From: Myxococcales bacterium
GTDB lineage: Bacteria; Myxococcota; Polyangia; Polyangiales; Polyangiaceae
NCBI GenBank assembly: GCA_003151595.1
Contig: PLXW01000047.1
Location: 27,242 to 91,241, forward strand
Length of the DNA: 64,000 nt
Reading direction: 5' to 3'
Shown piece after piece: positions 34,387 through 43,344 of the stretch (position 1 is its first letter; each line of letters starts with the position of its first letter). Below the pieces are notes generated by a model. The model was given only the letters and a program-made list of their open reading frames with translations, was not told where the DNA came from and did not search any database. A program made the translations under genes and the position numbers.

Positions 34387-35205
34387 ATGAACCTGCCGCC
34401 GGAATACCGCCTTATTCGCGTCGTTTCGCCGGGCCCGATGACCACAGTGGCTCTGGTCCGGGACGCGGAAGGGACGACGCGAATCGCGAAGTGCGCGGCG
34501 ATCGAGAGGGCGGCGCGGACGATCGCGCATGAAGCGAACGTGCTGCGGGTGCTCGCGAAGGCGGGCGTGACGGGCGTACCGAGACTCGTGGCGGAGTGGG
34601 GAGCTTCGCCTGGAGAGACGCCGGGGATCGCGATGGGGTGGCTCGCGCTGTCGACGCTCGGCGAGCAGGGCGAAGCGATGCGAGCGAGCAGCGCGTTTCG
34701 CGAGGGGGCCGTGCACGCCGCGTTCGAGCGGCTCGATGCGGTTCACGGCGCCGGCGTCGTTCATGGCGACGTATCGCCGGCGAACGTGTTTCTCGCTGAC
34801 GATGGATCGCGCGCGGCGATCGCCGACTTCGGGCTCGCGCAGGTCGTGGCCGGCGCGCACGGCGATGATGCGAGCTCGACGGATGATGGCGCGTTTCGCG
34901 GGACGCTGCTCTACGTGGCGCCCGAGGTCGCGCGCGGCGAGGCGTTCGACGCGCGCGCGGACGACTTCGCGATGGCCGCGTCGCTCCTTCACGTGGCCAC
35001 GGGCGTCCCGCTTCGCGCCCTCGAAACGCCGGACGCCTCGCCGGCTTCTGTACTGGTGAACGCCGGATCACGTCCGCTCGACGCGTCGCATCCGTGGCGC
35101 GCCACCGCGTTCGCGCTGTTCCCGCGCACCATGGCCGACACGCTGTTCCGGTGTCTCGCGTTCGACCCGCGCGACCGCCCGCGCGAAGCCGACCGCGCGT
35201 GGTAG
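34387..35205 (+). CDS. Atypical bacterial protein kinase
   Basis: A 272-residue single-domain kinase-fold protein without a membrane segment. The catalytic loop is HGDVSPANV near residue 121 (Gly where Hanks kinases have Arg), the metal motif is DFG in IADFGLAQ, and an APE-like YVAPEVARGE follows. The N-lobe glycine loop is poor (VSPGPMTTVALV lacks GxGxxG) though a Lys in TRIAKCAA could be the ATP-binding one. The protein ends right after the C-lobe (RPREADRAW). It may be a weak or regulatory kinase. The trans-sulfuration gene begins 9 bp downstream on the same strand. Confidence 0.7.
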   Translation: MNLPPEYRLIRVVSPGPMTTVALVRDAEGTTRIAKCAAIERAARTIAHEANVLRVLAKAGVTGVPRLVAEWGASPGETPGIAMGWLALSTLGEQGEAMRASSAFREGAVHAAFERLDAVHGAGVVHGDVSPANVFLADDGSRAAIADFGLAQVVAGAHGDDASSTDDGAFRGTLLYVAPEVARGEAFDARADDFAMAASLLHVATGVPLRALETPDASPASVLVNAGSRPLDASHPWRATAFALFPRTMADTLFRCLAFDPRDRPREADRAW

Positions 35206-35214
35206 AGCGTTCGA

Positions 35215-36405
35215 ATGAGCCACGCGAAGACTAGCCCCGAGTGGGCCCTCGACACGCTCTGCATCCATGCAGGCCAGGAGCCCGATCCGATCCACGGCGC
35301 CGTGATGACGCCGATCGTCCTCTCCAGCACGTTCGCGCAAGACGGGCCGGCGATGCTCAAGGGGCCCGGCTTCGACTACTCGCGCGCCGGCAACCCGACA
35401 CGCGCGGCGCTCGAAGCGTGCTTCGCGGCGCTCGAAGGGGGGAAGCACGGCGTCGCCTTCGGGAGCGGCTGCGCGGCGACGATGGCCATCCTGCTCATGC
35501 TGAAGAGCGGCGACCACGTGCTCGTCGGCGACGACGTGTACGGCGGGACGTTCCGCATCTTCGACAAGGTGATGAAGCAGTTCGGCGTCGACGCCACGTT
35601 CCTCGACATGAGCGACGCTTCGAAGGTCCGCGCCGCCGTGCGGCCGAGCACGCGCCTCGTGTGGATGGAGACGCCGTCCAACCCGATGCTCAAGATCTTC
35701 GACATCGCCGCGATCGCCGAGGTCGCCAGGAGCGCGAACGCCTGGCTCGCGGTCGACAACACCTTCGCCACGCCCATCCTCCAGCGCCCGCTCGATCTCG
35801 GCGCGACGATCGCCGTGCACTCCACGACGAAATATTTGAACGGCCACTCCGACGTCGTCGGCGGCGCGATCGTCACGAACGACGACGCCATCGGCGACAA
35901 GCTGCACTTCATCCAGAAGTCCGCCGGTGCGGTGCCGAGCCCGTTCGATTGCTACATGGTCCTGCGCGGGCTGAAGACGCTCGGCGTGCGCATGCGGCAA
36001 CACGTGCAGAGTGCACGTTCGATCGCCGAGTGGCTGACGTCGCATGCGCAGGTGACGCGCGTGCACTACCCGGGGCTCGCATCGCATCCGGGGCACGCCC
36101 TCGCATCGAAGCAGATGAAGGGGCCGGGCGGAATGATCAGCTTCGAGCTTCGCGGCGGGATGGACGCCTCGCGGGCGTTCCTCGCGGCGCTGCGCGTGTT
36201 CGTCTGCGCAGAGAGCCTCGGCGGCGTCGAGTCGCTCGCCGAGCTCCCTGCGATCATGACGCACGCCAGCCTCACGCCCGAAGCCCGGCAAACGCTCGGA
36301 ATCGGCGACGGGCTCATCCGCCTTTCCGTTGGGCTCGAAGACCTGAACGACTTGAGGGATGATCTCGAAGCGGGCTTCGCGGCCGCGGCGAAAGCCGTTC
36401 GCTGA
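35215..36405 (+). CDS. Cystathionine gamma-synthase/lyase-family PLP enzyme
   Basis: A 396-residue enzyme of the Cys/Met metabolism PLP family. YSRAGNPTR near residue 61, the glycine-rich FGSGCAATMAILLML, ETPSNP, and the PLP-binding Lys in STTKYLNGHSDVVGG near residue 206 are all present, and the length is that of cystathionine gamma-synthase, cystathionine lyases and methionine gamma-lyase. These share folds and are hard to separate by motif. The reaction is a beta- or gamma-elimination/replacement between Cys, homocysteine and activated homoserine. No SAM riboswitch is visible in the 9-bp gap upstream. Confidence 0.9.
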   Translation: MSHAKTSPEWALDTLCIHAGQEPDPIHGAVMTPIVLSSTFAQDGPAMLKGPGFDYSRAGNPTRAALEACFAALEGGKHGVAFGSGCAATMAILLMLKSGDHVLVGDDVYGGTFRIFDKVMKQFGVDATFLDMSDASKVRAAVRPSTRLVWMETPSNPMLKIFDIAAIAEVARSANAWLAVDNTFATPILQRPLDLGATIAVHSTTKYLNGHSDVVGGAIVTNDDAIGDKLHFIQKSAGAVPSPFDCYMVLRGLKTLGVRMRQHVQSARSIAEWLTSHAQVTRVHYPGLASHPGHALASKQMKGPGGMISFELRGGMDASRAFLAALRVFVCAESLGGVESLAELPAIMTHASLTPEARQTLGIGDGLIRLSVGLEDLNDLRDDLEAGFAAAAKAVR

Positions 36406-36442
36406 ATTCGCCTCGGCGGGCGCGCGCGGTTATCCTTCGCGC

Positions 36443-37045
36443 ATGTCCTTCGGTCTTCGCGCGCGTTCACCCTTCTCCTTGATCCTCGTTGCCTCCGCGT
36501 CGCTCGTCGCGATCGCGCCTGGGTGCTCGAGCAACACCCAGTCGACGCCGCAAGCGGGCATCGTCTGGACGGTGGAAGCGGGGAACAACTCGGGCGCGCT
36601 CTGCCCGGTCAGCGGGGCCGACTCGTGGACCATCGGCGGCGGCGGCACCGACGACAGCACCGTCGGCGATCAAGGGACCACGGCGGGCGGTGTCCCCGTC
36701 GGCGTCTCGTGCACCGTCTCGGGGAGCGACTCCGCCGGCTACAACATCTTCGCCACCGCGACGTACGGGACGAACATCGGCTCGCTCACGATCCAGGGGC
36801 ACGTCGATGGCACGAAGAAGGCGCAAGAGAACATCAACGGGCAGTTCAACGACAACCTCCCGAAAGGGATGATCGCGAACCTCACCGAAGCGAACTGCAC
36901 GATCACGTATACGAACAACCCGAACATGGGCGTCGCGCAGGGCCGCATCTGGGCGCACATCGATTGCCCGACGGCGAACGATGCGAACCGCAGCCGCACG
37001 TGCGACGCGAACGCCGACTTCCGCTTCGAGAACTGCGGGCAGTAG
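36443..37045 (+). CDS. Small secreted lipoprotein of unknown function
   Basis: A 200-residue lipoprotein: basic start, hydrophobic segment, lipobox-like AIAPGC, then a beta-rich domain with six Cys after the lipobox that could form disulfides (ALCPVSGADSW, VSCTVSGSD, NCTITYTNN, DCPTAND, RTCDANADF, ENCGQ). I do not recognise the family. The ATG at 36443 is chosen for the signal peptide; TATCCT at 36431-36436 ends six bases before it, so the message may be leaderless. Confidence 0.65.
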   Translation: MSFGLRARSPFSLILVASASLVAIAPGCSSNTQSTPQAGIVWTVEAGNNSGALCPVSGADSWTIGGGGTDDSTVGDQGTTAGGVPVGVSCTVSGSDSAGYNIFATATYGTNIGSLTIQGHVDGTKKAQENINGQFNDNLPKGMIANLTEANCTITYTNNPNMGVAQGRIWAHIDCPTANDANRSRTCDANADFRFENCGQ

Positions 37046-37066
37046 CGCGCGCGGCGGGGCTCGCTT

Positions 37067-37579
37067 CTAGGTGAGTCCCTTGTCGAGGCCATCGAGCAGG
37101 CCGCGCACTTCGGTGCCGACCTCGAACTCCGGCTTCGTGGCCAGGAACGCTTCGAGGTAGCGGCGGGCCGCGGCGTCGTCACCGCGTGCGAGGTAGGCGA
37201 GGCCGAGGGCGTGGAGCGCATCGGGGTCGCCGGGGGCCTGGGCGAGGGCGGCGGTGCCTTCCTTGAGCGCCTCGCGGACGTCGCCCATCTGGCGGAGGAC
37301 GTGCGTGAGCGCGACGCGCGCGCCCAGGTGCTTCGGCGCGATGGCGAGCGCGGCGCGGTACGCATCGCGCGCGGGCTCGAGCTCGCCGACCTCGAAGAAG
37401 GCGATGCCCAGGAAGTAGTAGGCGTACGGGTTCCGCGCGTCGGCCGAGATCACGTGGCCCAGAGCGACGAGCGCCTCGCGGAAGCGCTCTTCGTGGAGCA
37501 TCTCGGTCGCTTCTTCGACCGCGTCCCAGTGCGCGCGATCCTTCGCGTCCTCGCGCGAGTCCTCTCGATTCTCGCTCAT
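37067..37579 (-). CDS. TPR-repeat protein
   Basis: A 170-residue soluble protein with about four tetratricopeptide repeats (NPYAYYFLGIAFFEVGELEPA, GARVALTHVLRQMGDVREA, PDALHALGLAYLARGDDAAA), a scaffold for protein-protein contacts. No signal peptide or membrane segment is present. It starts in a 4-base overlap with the thioesterase gene stop, so the two are co-translated. Partner unknown. Confidence 0.85.
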   Translation of the reverse strand: MSENREDSREDAKDRAHWDAVEEATEMLHEERFREALVALGHVISADARNPYAYYFLGIAFFEVGELEPARDAYRAALAIAPKHLGARVALTHVLRQMGDVREALKEGTAALAQAPGDPDALHALGLAYLARGDDAAARRYLEAFLATKPEFEVGTEVRGLLDGLDKGLT

Positions 37580-38049
37580 GCTTCGCCAACCTTAACCACG
37601 TCGCCGAGGCTCGGTACGATCATCGTCGGCGGCGCGGAGCTCCTCGATCGCGGCGGGTACCCGAAGGCGACGCGAACGTCGTCCGGGATGCGCGTCGGTC
37701 GTCCGGTCGTGGCTTCGACGAAGCCCCAGGTCGTCACCGATCGCGCGACGACCTCGCCGTCGGACGTACGCACGAACTCGGTCGCGCGCTCGCACTTCGC
37801 GGCCGCGGCCGACGCGATCCAGGTGCGCACCGTGATGTCCTCACCGCGAAGCGCGGGACGCAGGTAATCGACCTCGTTTCGCCGGATGACAAAAAATGCT
37901 CCGAAGCGCACGTACGCCTCGAGAGCGAGCCCGGCGGCGACGGAGTGTGCGATCGCGGCGTCCTGGATCCACCTCACGACCGCGATGTTGCTCGCGTGGC
38001 CGAGCATGTCGATGTCGGCTTCCTCGACCTTGATCGCGTACTCGTACAT
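37576..38049 (-). CDS. Hotdog-fold acyl-CoA thioesterase
   Basis: A 157-residue protein of the 4-hydroxybenzoyl-CoA thioesterase type. The N-terminal VEEADIDMLGHASNIAVVRWIQDAA block matches the family active-site segment, in which an Asp and an HxxN-type turn sit at the start of the long hot-dog helix; the following strands (FFVIRRNEVDYLRPALRGEDITVRTWI) fit too. It would hydrolyse acyl-CoA to acid plus CoA as a dimer or tetramer. It overlaps the TPR gene by four bases and diverges from the lipase at 38118. Confidence 0.85.
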   Translation of the reverse strand: MYEYAIKVEEADIDMLGHASNIAVVRWIQDAAIAHSVAAGLALEAYVRFGAFFVIRRNEVDYLRPALRGEDITVRTWIASAAAAKCERATEFVRTSDGEVVARSVTTWGFVEATTGRPTRIPDDVRVAFGYPPRSRSSAPPTMIVPSLGDVVKVGEA

Positions 38050-38117
38050 GCGGGTGCGCTCGTTCTACGACGAAATCTGGCAGAGCTCGCACGAAATGTG
38101 CTTTCTCAAGAGGGCGA

Positions 38118-38825
38118 ATGGTCGCGCGCGTCAGTCTACCCACCCGCATGAGCCTCCGCCTCGTGGGGGAAGAAGCGATCTCGACGCTGCGCGAAGTGGC
38201 GCTGTTTCGCGCCGACCTGATGCCGATCGTGCCGCGCGCGCTCGCGGGGGACGACGTGGTGGTGCTGGTGCACGGGTTCATGGCCACGGCCGGCGTGTTT
38301 CGGCCGATGCGAAAGCGAATCCGCCGCGAGACCGGCGCGCTCGTCGCGAGCTTCAGTCACGCGCCGGGCCTGGGCGTTAGGCGGATCGCGCGACAGCTCG
38401 CGCGGCTCATCGATCGGATTCCGCACGGGACGCGGATTCATCTCGTGGGACACAGCCTGGGCGGGCTCGTGGCGCGCTGGTACGTGCAGGAGCTGGGCGG
38501 GCACATGCGCGTCGCGCAGACGATCTCGCTGGCGACGCCGTTCGGCGGAGTGCGACTGGCCGAGCGCCTGCGCCTGTTCGTGGGGAACGATCTTCATGCG
38601 GCGAGCGACGTGCTCACGCGCCTTCGCGACGGCGCCGCTTCGTGCGACGTGCCGCATACGTCGATCGCCGGAGCCTCCGATCGCATGGTGTCGCCCCCCG
38701 AGCGCGCGCGCTTCACGCACGGCGAAACGCTGGTATTGCCGGGGCGCGGACACAACACGCTGCTGTTCGACCGCGAGGCGATCGACGCCATCGTGCGCCG
38801 CGTGAAGGCCACGCGCGATCTCTAG
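38118..38825 (+). CDS. Alpha/beta-hydrolase, lipase-like
   Basis: A 235-residue hydrolase. VVVLVHGFMATAGVF holds the oxyanion HG motif, GHSLGG near residue 115 the nucleophile Ser, ASDRMVSP an Asp, and GRGHNTLLF the catalytic His. The pattern recalls PGAP1/triacylglycerol lipase-like enzymes acting on esters. No signal peptide is visible. The ATG at 38118 has AAGAGGG just upstream; an internal ATG at 38148 is possible. Confidence 0.8.
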   Translation: MVARVSLPTRMSLRLVGEEAISTLREVALFRADLMPIVPRALAGDDVVVLVHGFMATAGVFRPMRKRIRRETGALVASFSHAPGLGVRRIARQLARLIDRIPHGTRIHLVGHSLGGLVARWYVQELGGHMRVAQTISLATPFGGVRLAERLRLFVGNDLHAASDVLTRLRDGAASCDVPHTSIAGASDRMVSPPERARFTHGETLVLPGRGHNTLLFDREAIDAIVRRVKATRDL

Positions 38826-38916
38826 TCTCGCTTTCGGGCGGCGCCGTTCAGGGCCACGCCGTGGCCGGCCGTTCTAGGCGCTTCGCGCGAACCGCGGGGC
38901 GTGGTACCCACACGCC

Positions 38917-39531
38917 GTGCGTTCTTCCGGTCACGTTCGCCTCTCGATCCCGGCCGCCCTCGCGGCCGCGCTGGTCACATTCGCCGCGTCGCCCGCGCGC
39001 GCCGAGCCGTCGTCGTGGCTCTCGCTCGGCGGCGGCTACGGCTTTCAGCACGACGGGTACTTCGGCGGGACCGACAAGGGGGGCGTCTTCACCGGCGCCA
39101 TCGGCGTCGGCAGCTCGTCGCGCAGCCCGTTCGTCGTGGGCGGCGTCTTTCGAACGACGGTGTTCTTCCAGCTCGGCACCGACATCTCGCTCGCAGCGCG
39201 CGTGGCCACGGGGGGCTTCGCGCGCGGCGACTGGGGGCTCGCGCTCGACCTGGGTGTCGCGGGGCGCTTCTGGCGCGGTCAGGACTACGGGCACTTCCCG
39301 ATTCAAGCGATCGCGATCGCCGGCGCTCCGTGGGGCTTTCAGCTCGGCGTAGGGGCGGACTTCTGGGACGTGAGCGGCGACTCGCCGACCGCGCGCGGAG
39401 GGTTCGCCGTGATCGAGATCGATCTCCTGCGCCTCACCGCGATGCGAAGCGGCGACACGATGAAGTGGTGGCCCAACCCGTCGGCCATCAACGGACCACC
39501 GCCCAAGTCGGACGAGCCCCCGCCCCCCTGA
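38917..39531 (+). CDS. Exported beta-strand-rich envelope protein
   Basis: A 204-residue protein with a clear signal peptide (ALVTFAASPARA) and alternating Gly/aromatic strands typical of small outer-membrane barrels (WLSLGGGYGFQHDGYFGG, GFQLGVGADFWDVSG), then a Pro-rich C-terminal tail (GPPPKSDEPPPP). No family is recognised. The start is GTG at 38917 and TACCCA lies at the -10 distance. It converges with the mlaD gene. Confidence 0.65.
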   Translation: MRSSGHVRLSIPAALAAALVTFAASPARAEPSSWLSLGGGYGFQHDGYFGGTDKGGVFTGAIGVGSSSRSPFVVGGVFRTTVFFQLGTDISLAARVATGGFARGDWGLALDLGVAGRFWRGQDYGHFPIQAIAIAGAPWGFQLGVGADFWDVSGDSPTARGGFAVIEIDLLRLTAMRSGDTMKWWPNPSAINGPPPKSDEPPPP

Positions 39532-39559
39532 TCGTGCGAGGCGATCGGCGGCCGATCGA

Positions 39560-40642
39560 TCAGCGAGTCTTCACGCTCGGCGCGGGCTTGTTCGCTTCGT
39601 CGGCCTTGATCGAGTAGCGGACCAGCGCGCGCAGCACTTCGTTGCGCTCGACGTTCCCGACCAGCGCGCGAATGTCCTCGTAGACGCTGGGGTCGACGAG
39701 GAGCGCGCCCAGCGTCCCCTTCCCTTGCCGCACGTCGTGCACGATCGCGCGGAGGTCGTCGCTCATGGCGTTCACGTTCGCCATCACGTGGTTCGTGTTG
39801 TCGTCACCGTAGATGAGCGAGTGCGCGAGCCCGTTGCCGGTGCGGATCGCTTCGAGGTCCTTGTGCACCTCGTCGATCGTGCCCGCGGCGTTCTTCGAGA
39901 TGTCGCCGTCGTACACGAGCGCGTGCGCGAGGCCGGGGCCGCTCTTCACGTGGTCGGTCACGTCGCGCACGGCATCGAGCGTCGTGTTCAGGCGCTCGCT
40001 GGAGGCCTCGAGGTTGGAGAGGACGCGATCGATCTTGGCCCCCTCGTTCGGATCCATGAGGAACCGGTGCGCCGCGCTGTCTTTCCGCGCGATGCCGTCG
40101 AGGACGAGGCGCAGATCTTCGATGCTGCTCTTGATGTCGTCGTACAGCTTCGGATCGTTGAGCATGTCGGTCGTCTCGGAGACGTTCGTCATGGCGTGGT
40201 CGGCCTTGTTAGCCAGGACGCCGAGCGTCGAGGTGAAGTCGAGGGGCTCCAACGTCTGCACCATTCCGCCCGGCGCGAGCTGCTCCCCTTTTCCGTCGGT
40301 GGAGAGATCGACCATCTTGTCGCCGAGGAGCCCCTTGTTGAGGATCTGCGCCTTCGTGTCCGTGCGAATGCGCGGTGACTCGGACTTCACGACGGCGAAC
40401 TTCACGTAGATCCGGCGGTCGCCGAGATCCGGCGCGTGGGCCACGGTCTCGACGCGCCCCACGTCGACGCCGCCCATACGCACCGGCGAGCCTGGCTTCA
40501 GCCCCGAGACGTCACCGAACGGCGCGACGTAGTCGATCTTGCGGTTCCAGAGCTGCTCCGTGTCGCCAATGAGGAACGTGGCGATGCCGCACAGGATGAG
40601 ACCTGCGAGAACGAAGACTCCGACTTTGATCGACTTCGTCAT
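39560..40642 (-). CDS. mlaD: MlaD/MCE-family lipid transport protein
   Basis: A 360-residue protein: one N-terminal anchor (VGVFVLAGLILCGIATFLI), an MCE domain at about residues 38-120 (VSGLKPGSPVRMGGVDVGRVETV, then GLLGDKMVDLS) and a long helical tail. MCE proteins form hexameric periplasmic rings that carry phospholipid between the membranes. The tail is longer than in E. coli MlaD (183 residues) and resembles the longer delta-proteobacterial forms. It follows mlaF by 24 bp on the same strand. The mlaE permease expected in this operon is absent here. Confidence 0.9.
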   Translation of the reverse strand: MTKSIKVGVFVLAGLILCGIATFLIGDTEQLWNRKIDYVAPFGDVSGLKPGSPVRMGGVDVGRVETVAHAPDLGDRRIYVKFAVVKSESPRIRTDTKAQILNKGLLGDKMVDLSTDGKGEQLAPGGMVQTLEPLDFTSTLGVLANKADHAMTNVSETTDMLNDPKLYDDIKSSIEDLRLVLDGIARKDSAAHRFLMDPNEGAKIDRVLSNLEASSERLNTTLDAVRDVTDHVKSGPGLAHALVYDGDISKNAAGTIDEVHKDLEAIRTGNGLAHSLIYGDDNTNHVMANVNAMSDDLRAIVHDVRQGKGTLGALLVDPSVYEDIRALVGNVERNEVLRALVRYSIKADEANKPAPSVKTR

Positions 40643-40666
40643 GGACGTTCCTACGAGATGAGACCA

Positions 40667-41524
40667 CTAGGATGAGGACAAGAGCGCGCCGACGTCTTCG
40701 CTCTCCGGCGCGCGCCCTTCGATGAAGTCACGCACGTACGGGTCGCTCGTTTGCTTGAACTCGTCTTTCGGGCCGAAGGCGATGACCTTCCCCTTGCCGA
40801 GCATGGCGACGCGATCCGAGACGCCGAACGCCGTCCCCATGTCGTGCGTTACGACGACGCTGGTGAGCTTGAGCGCCTTCTGGATGCCGATGATGAGGTG
40901 GTTGATGCGCGCCGTGTTGATGGGATCGAGACCGGTGGTGGGTTCGTCGTAGAGAATGACCTGCGGGTGGAGAGCGAGCGTGCGCGCGAGGCCGACGCGC
41001 TTCTTCATGCCGCCGGAGAGATCCGACGGGCGCATGTCTTGAATGCCCGGGAGCCCGACGAGGCCGAGCGATTGCGAGACGCGCGCCTGGATCTCGTCTT
41101 CGGTCATCGTGCGCCAGAGTTGCTCTCGGAGGCCGTAGGCGACGTTCTCGCCCACGCTGAACGAGTCGAAGAGCGCCGCGCCTTGAAAGAGGTAAGCGAT
41201 GCGGCGGCGGACCTCGGTGTAGTGGGCGTCGTCGAGGTGCGTGATGTCGTCGCCGTCGAATTCGATGGTGCCGTCGTCGGCGGGGAGCAGGCCGATGAGG
41301 AGCTTCAGGAGCACGCTCTTGCCGCTGCCGGACGCGCCGAGGATCGTGGTGGTCTCGCCGCGACGGAGCTCGAGGTTGAGATCGGCGAAGATGACCTTGG
41401 GGCCGAAGCGCTTCTTCACGTGCGAGAAGCGAATGAGCACCTCGCCGTTCGCGGTGCGCGGTGCGTCGGCCGAGGCGCGGTCGCCTCGTTCGCCCTGGGG
41501 GTCGCTGGTGCGCTGCGTGACCAC
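40667..41524 (-). CDS. mlaF: MlaF-type ABC ATPase for lipid transport
   Basis: A 285-residue ABC ATPase with Walker A GASGSGKS near residue 61, signature LSGGMKKRVGLARTL near 168 and Walker B VILYDEPTTGLD. LSGGMKKR is the form typical of MlaF/Ttg2A. It powers an MCE lipid carrier with MlaD encoded just downstream. The GTG at 41524 is chosen because the frame above it is antisense to recJ and rich in Arg; the first 30 residues (MVTQRTSDPQGERG...) form a polar extension. Confidence 0.92.
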   Translation of the reverse strand: MVTQRTSDPQGERGDRASADAPRTANGEVLIRFSHVKKRFGPKVIFADLNLELRRGETTTILGASGSGKSVLLKLLIGLLPADDGTIEFDGDDITHLDDAHYTEVRRRIAYLFQGAALFDSFSVGENVAYGLREQLWRTMTEDEIQARVSQSLGLVGLPGIQDMRPSDLSGGMKKRVGLARTLALHPQVILYDEPTTGLDPINTARINHLIIGIQKALKLTSVVVTHDMGTAFGVSDRVAMLGKGKVIAFGPKDEFKQTSDPYVRDFIEGRAPESEDVGALLSSS

Positions 41525-41586
41525 GTGAATCCCGAAGCCTACCCGACTCGGCCTCCGGTGTAGACCGCTCCCGCGAAACGCGGGCG

Positions 41587-43260
41587 CTACGCCGGGTCGA
41601 GCGTCTCCATGCGGAGCTCGACCGCGCCGTTGCCGCGGTAGTCGTCGCGACGGAGCTTGCCGACGACGCGAACGAACGATCCGACGAGCGGCGCGCGCGA
41701 CGCGAGGTCGTAGCCGAACGCGCGCAGGGCTCCGCCCGGTCGCGCGATCTCGAGGGCGAGATGTGCTTCCTTCATCACGCGAACCGTGGCGACTCGGCCG
41801 CGCGCGATCTCGACGAGCGGCGCAGGGTTCCCCTGGCCGCACGGCTCGAAGCGTTCGAGGTCGCGGTAGACGCGCGCGGCGTCGTCACTGTCGGCGAGCG
41901 CGGCATCGGGAATGAACGTGCGCGGAGCCCCCTTGCCGACGCCGAGCGCGACGCACGCTTCGGCGAAGCGTTCGCGGAGCGCGTCGACGCGCGACGACTC
42001 GAGGTGAACGCCCGCCGCAGCTTCGTGACCGCCGAACCCGAGCATCGCGTCTTTGCACTTCGCGAGCGCCGAATACAGCGTGAACCCCGGCGGACCGCGC
42101 ACCGAGCCGCGCGCCTCGTTCCCCTCGAGCGCGATGATGATCGTGGGCTTGCCGTACTTCGAGGCCAGCCTGCCCGCGGCGATCCCGACGACGCCCGGAT
42201 GCCACGTGTCCTTGCCAAGCACGATGACGGGGAGCGCCGCGAGCGCGGGATCGAGCAGCATTTCTTCGGCGTCGGCCAGCACCTGGCGATCGAGCTTCTT
42301 TCGCTCGTCGCAGAGTTGATCGAGCTCGGCGGCGAGCATCCGCGCTTCGTGCGCCGACTTGGACAAGAGAAGCGCGAGCGCGATGTCGGGCTTGCGGAGG
42401 CGGCCGGGCGCGTTGATGCGCGGCGCGATCCGGTACGAGACGTCTTCACCCGTGAGCGGCGCGCCGACGAGCTTCACCACTTCGGCGAGCGCGCGCGTTC
42501 CAGGTCGTTCGCCCTTCGCGAGCACGGCGAGCCCCGCGCGAACGAGGCAGCGGTTGTCGCCGTCGAGCGGGGCGACGTCGGCGATGGTGCCGATGGCGAC
42601 GAAGTCGAGCCAGTTGCGGAGATCGATCGCGATCGAGAGCTCGGCGCGTACGGCCGCGCAGATGCTGAGCGCGAGGCCGACCGACGCGAGGCCCTTGTAC
42701 GCGAAGCCGCACTCGGGGCGATGCGGGTTCAGGAACGCGAGCGCGGGGAGCGGCTCGTCGGGGACGCGGTGGTGATCGATGACGATGACGTCGACGCCGC
42801 GCCGCTTCGCCTCGAAGAGCCGCGGGTGATCGCTCGTCCCGCAGTCACACGTGATGAGGAGCGTCGCGCCGGTATCGAAGACGCGCCCCAGCGCGGCGTC
42901 GGAGAGGCCGTAGCCGCCGCCGAAGCGGTCGGCGAGCAGAGTCGTCACCGTGGCGCCCAGCGTGCGGAGGACGTCGGTCATCAAGGCCGCGCTCGTCACG
43001 CCGTCGGCGTCGTAGTCGCCGAAGATGGCGATGGTCTCGCCGCTCTTCACGGCGCGCGCGATGCGGCTCGCGGCCTCGGCCCGGTCCTTCATCGCCGTGG
43101 GCGGCGTCAGGTGCGCCAGCTTGGGGTCGAAGAACTTGGCGCTGGTCTCGCGATCGACGAAGCCGCGCTTCACCAGGATCTCGGCGGCCGTCTCGCTCAC
43201 GCCGAGCTCGCGCGCGAGCGAAGCAGCGCGCGAGTCAGAGGCGGCGTCCAGCGCTTCCAT
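41587..43260 (-). CDS. recJ: Single-stranded-DNA exonuclease RecJ
   Basis: A 557-residue RecJ. The DHH-phosphoesterase motifs are GDYDADG near residue 80 and IDHH near 159, with GTIADVAPL, the DHHA1 region (APRINAPGRLRKPD, GFGGHEAAAG) and a C-terminal OB-like part (RFEPCGQGNPAP). RecJ digests single-stranded DNA 5' to 3' in recombination and mismatch repair using Mn2+/Mg2+. The ATG at 43260 gives the usual N-terminus. It sits between a lipoprotein metallopeptidase and mlaF on the same strand. Confidence 0.95.
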   Translation of the reverse strand: MEALDAASDSRAASLARELGVSETAAEILVKRGFVDRETSAKFFDPKLAHLTPPTAMKDRAEAASRIARAVKSGETIAIFGDYDADGVTSAALMTDVLRTLGATVTTLLADRFGGGYGLSDAALGRVFDTGATLLITCDCGTSDHPRLFEAKRRGVDVIVIDHHRVPDEPLPALAFLNPHRPECGFAYKGLASVGLALSICAAVRAELSIAIDLRNWLDFVAIGTIADVAPLDGDNRCLVRAGLAVLAKGERPGTRALAEVVKLVGAPLTGEDVSYRIAPRINAPGRLRKPDIALALLLSKSAHEARMLAAELDQLCDERKKLDRQVLADAEEMLLDPALAALPVIVLGKDTWHPGVVGIAAGRLASKYGKPTIIIALEGNEARGSVRGPPGFTLYSALAKCKDAMLGFGGHEAAAGVHLESSRVDALRERFAEACVALGVGKGAPRTFIPDAALADSDDAARVYRDLERFEPCGQGNPAPLVEIARGRVATVRVMKEAHLALEIARPGGALRAFGYDLASRAPLVGSFVRVVGKLRRDDYRGNGAVELRMETLDPA

Positions 43261-43344
43261 TCGAGACGAAAGACCACGTTCTCCCGGGCGCCGCAAGCGG
43301 GCCGCGCGCGTTTCGTGCGACGGCCCCAGCAAACGCCGGCGCGG

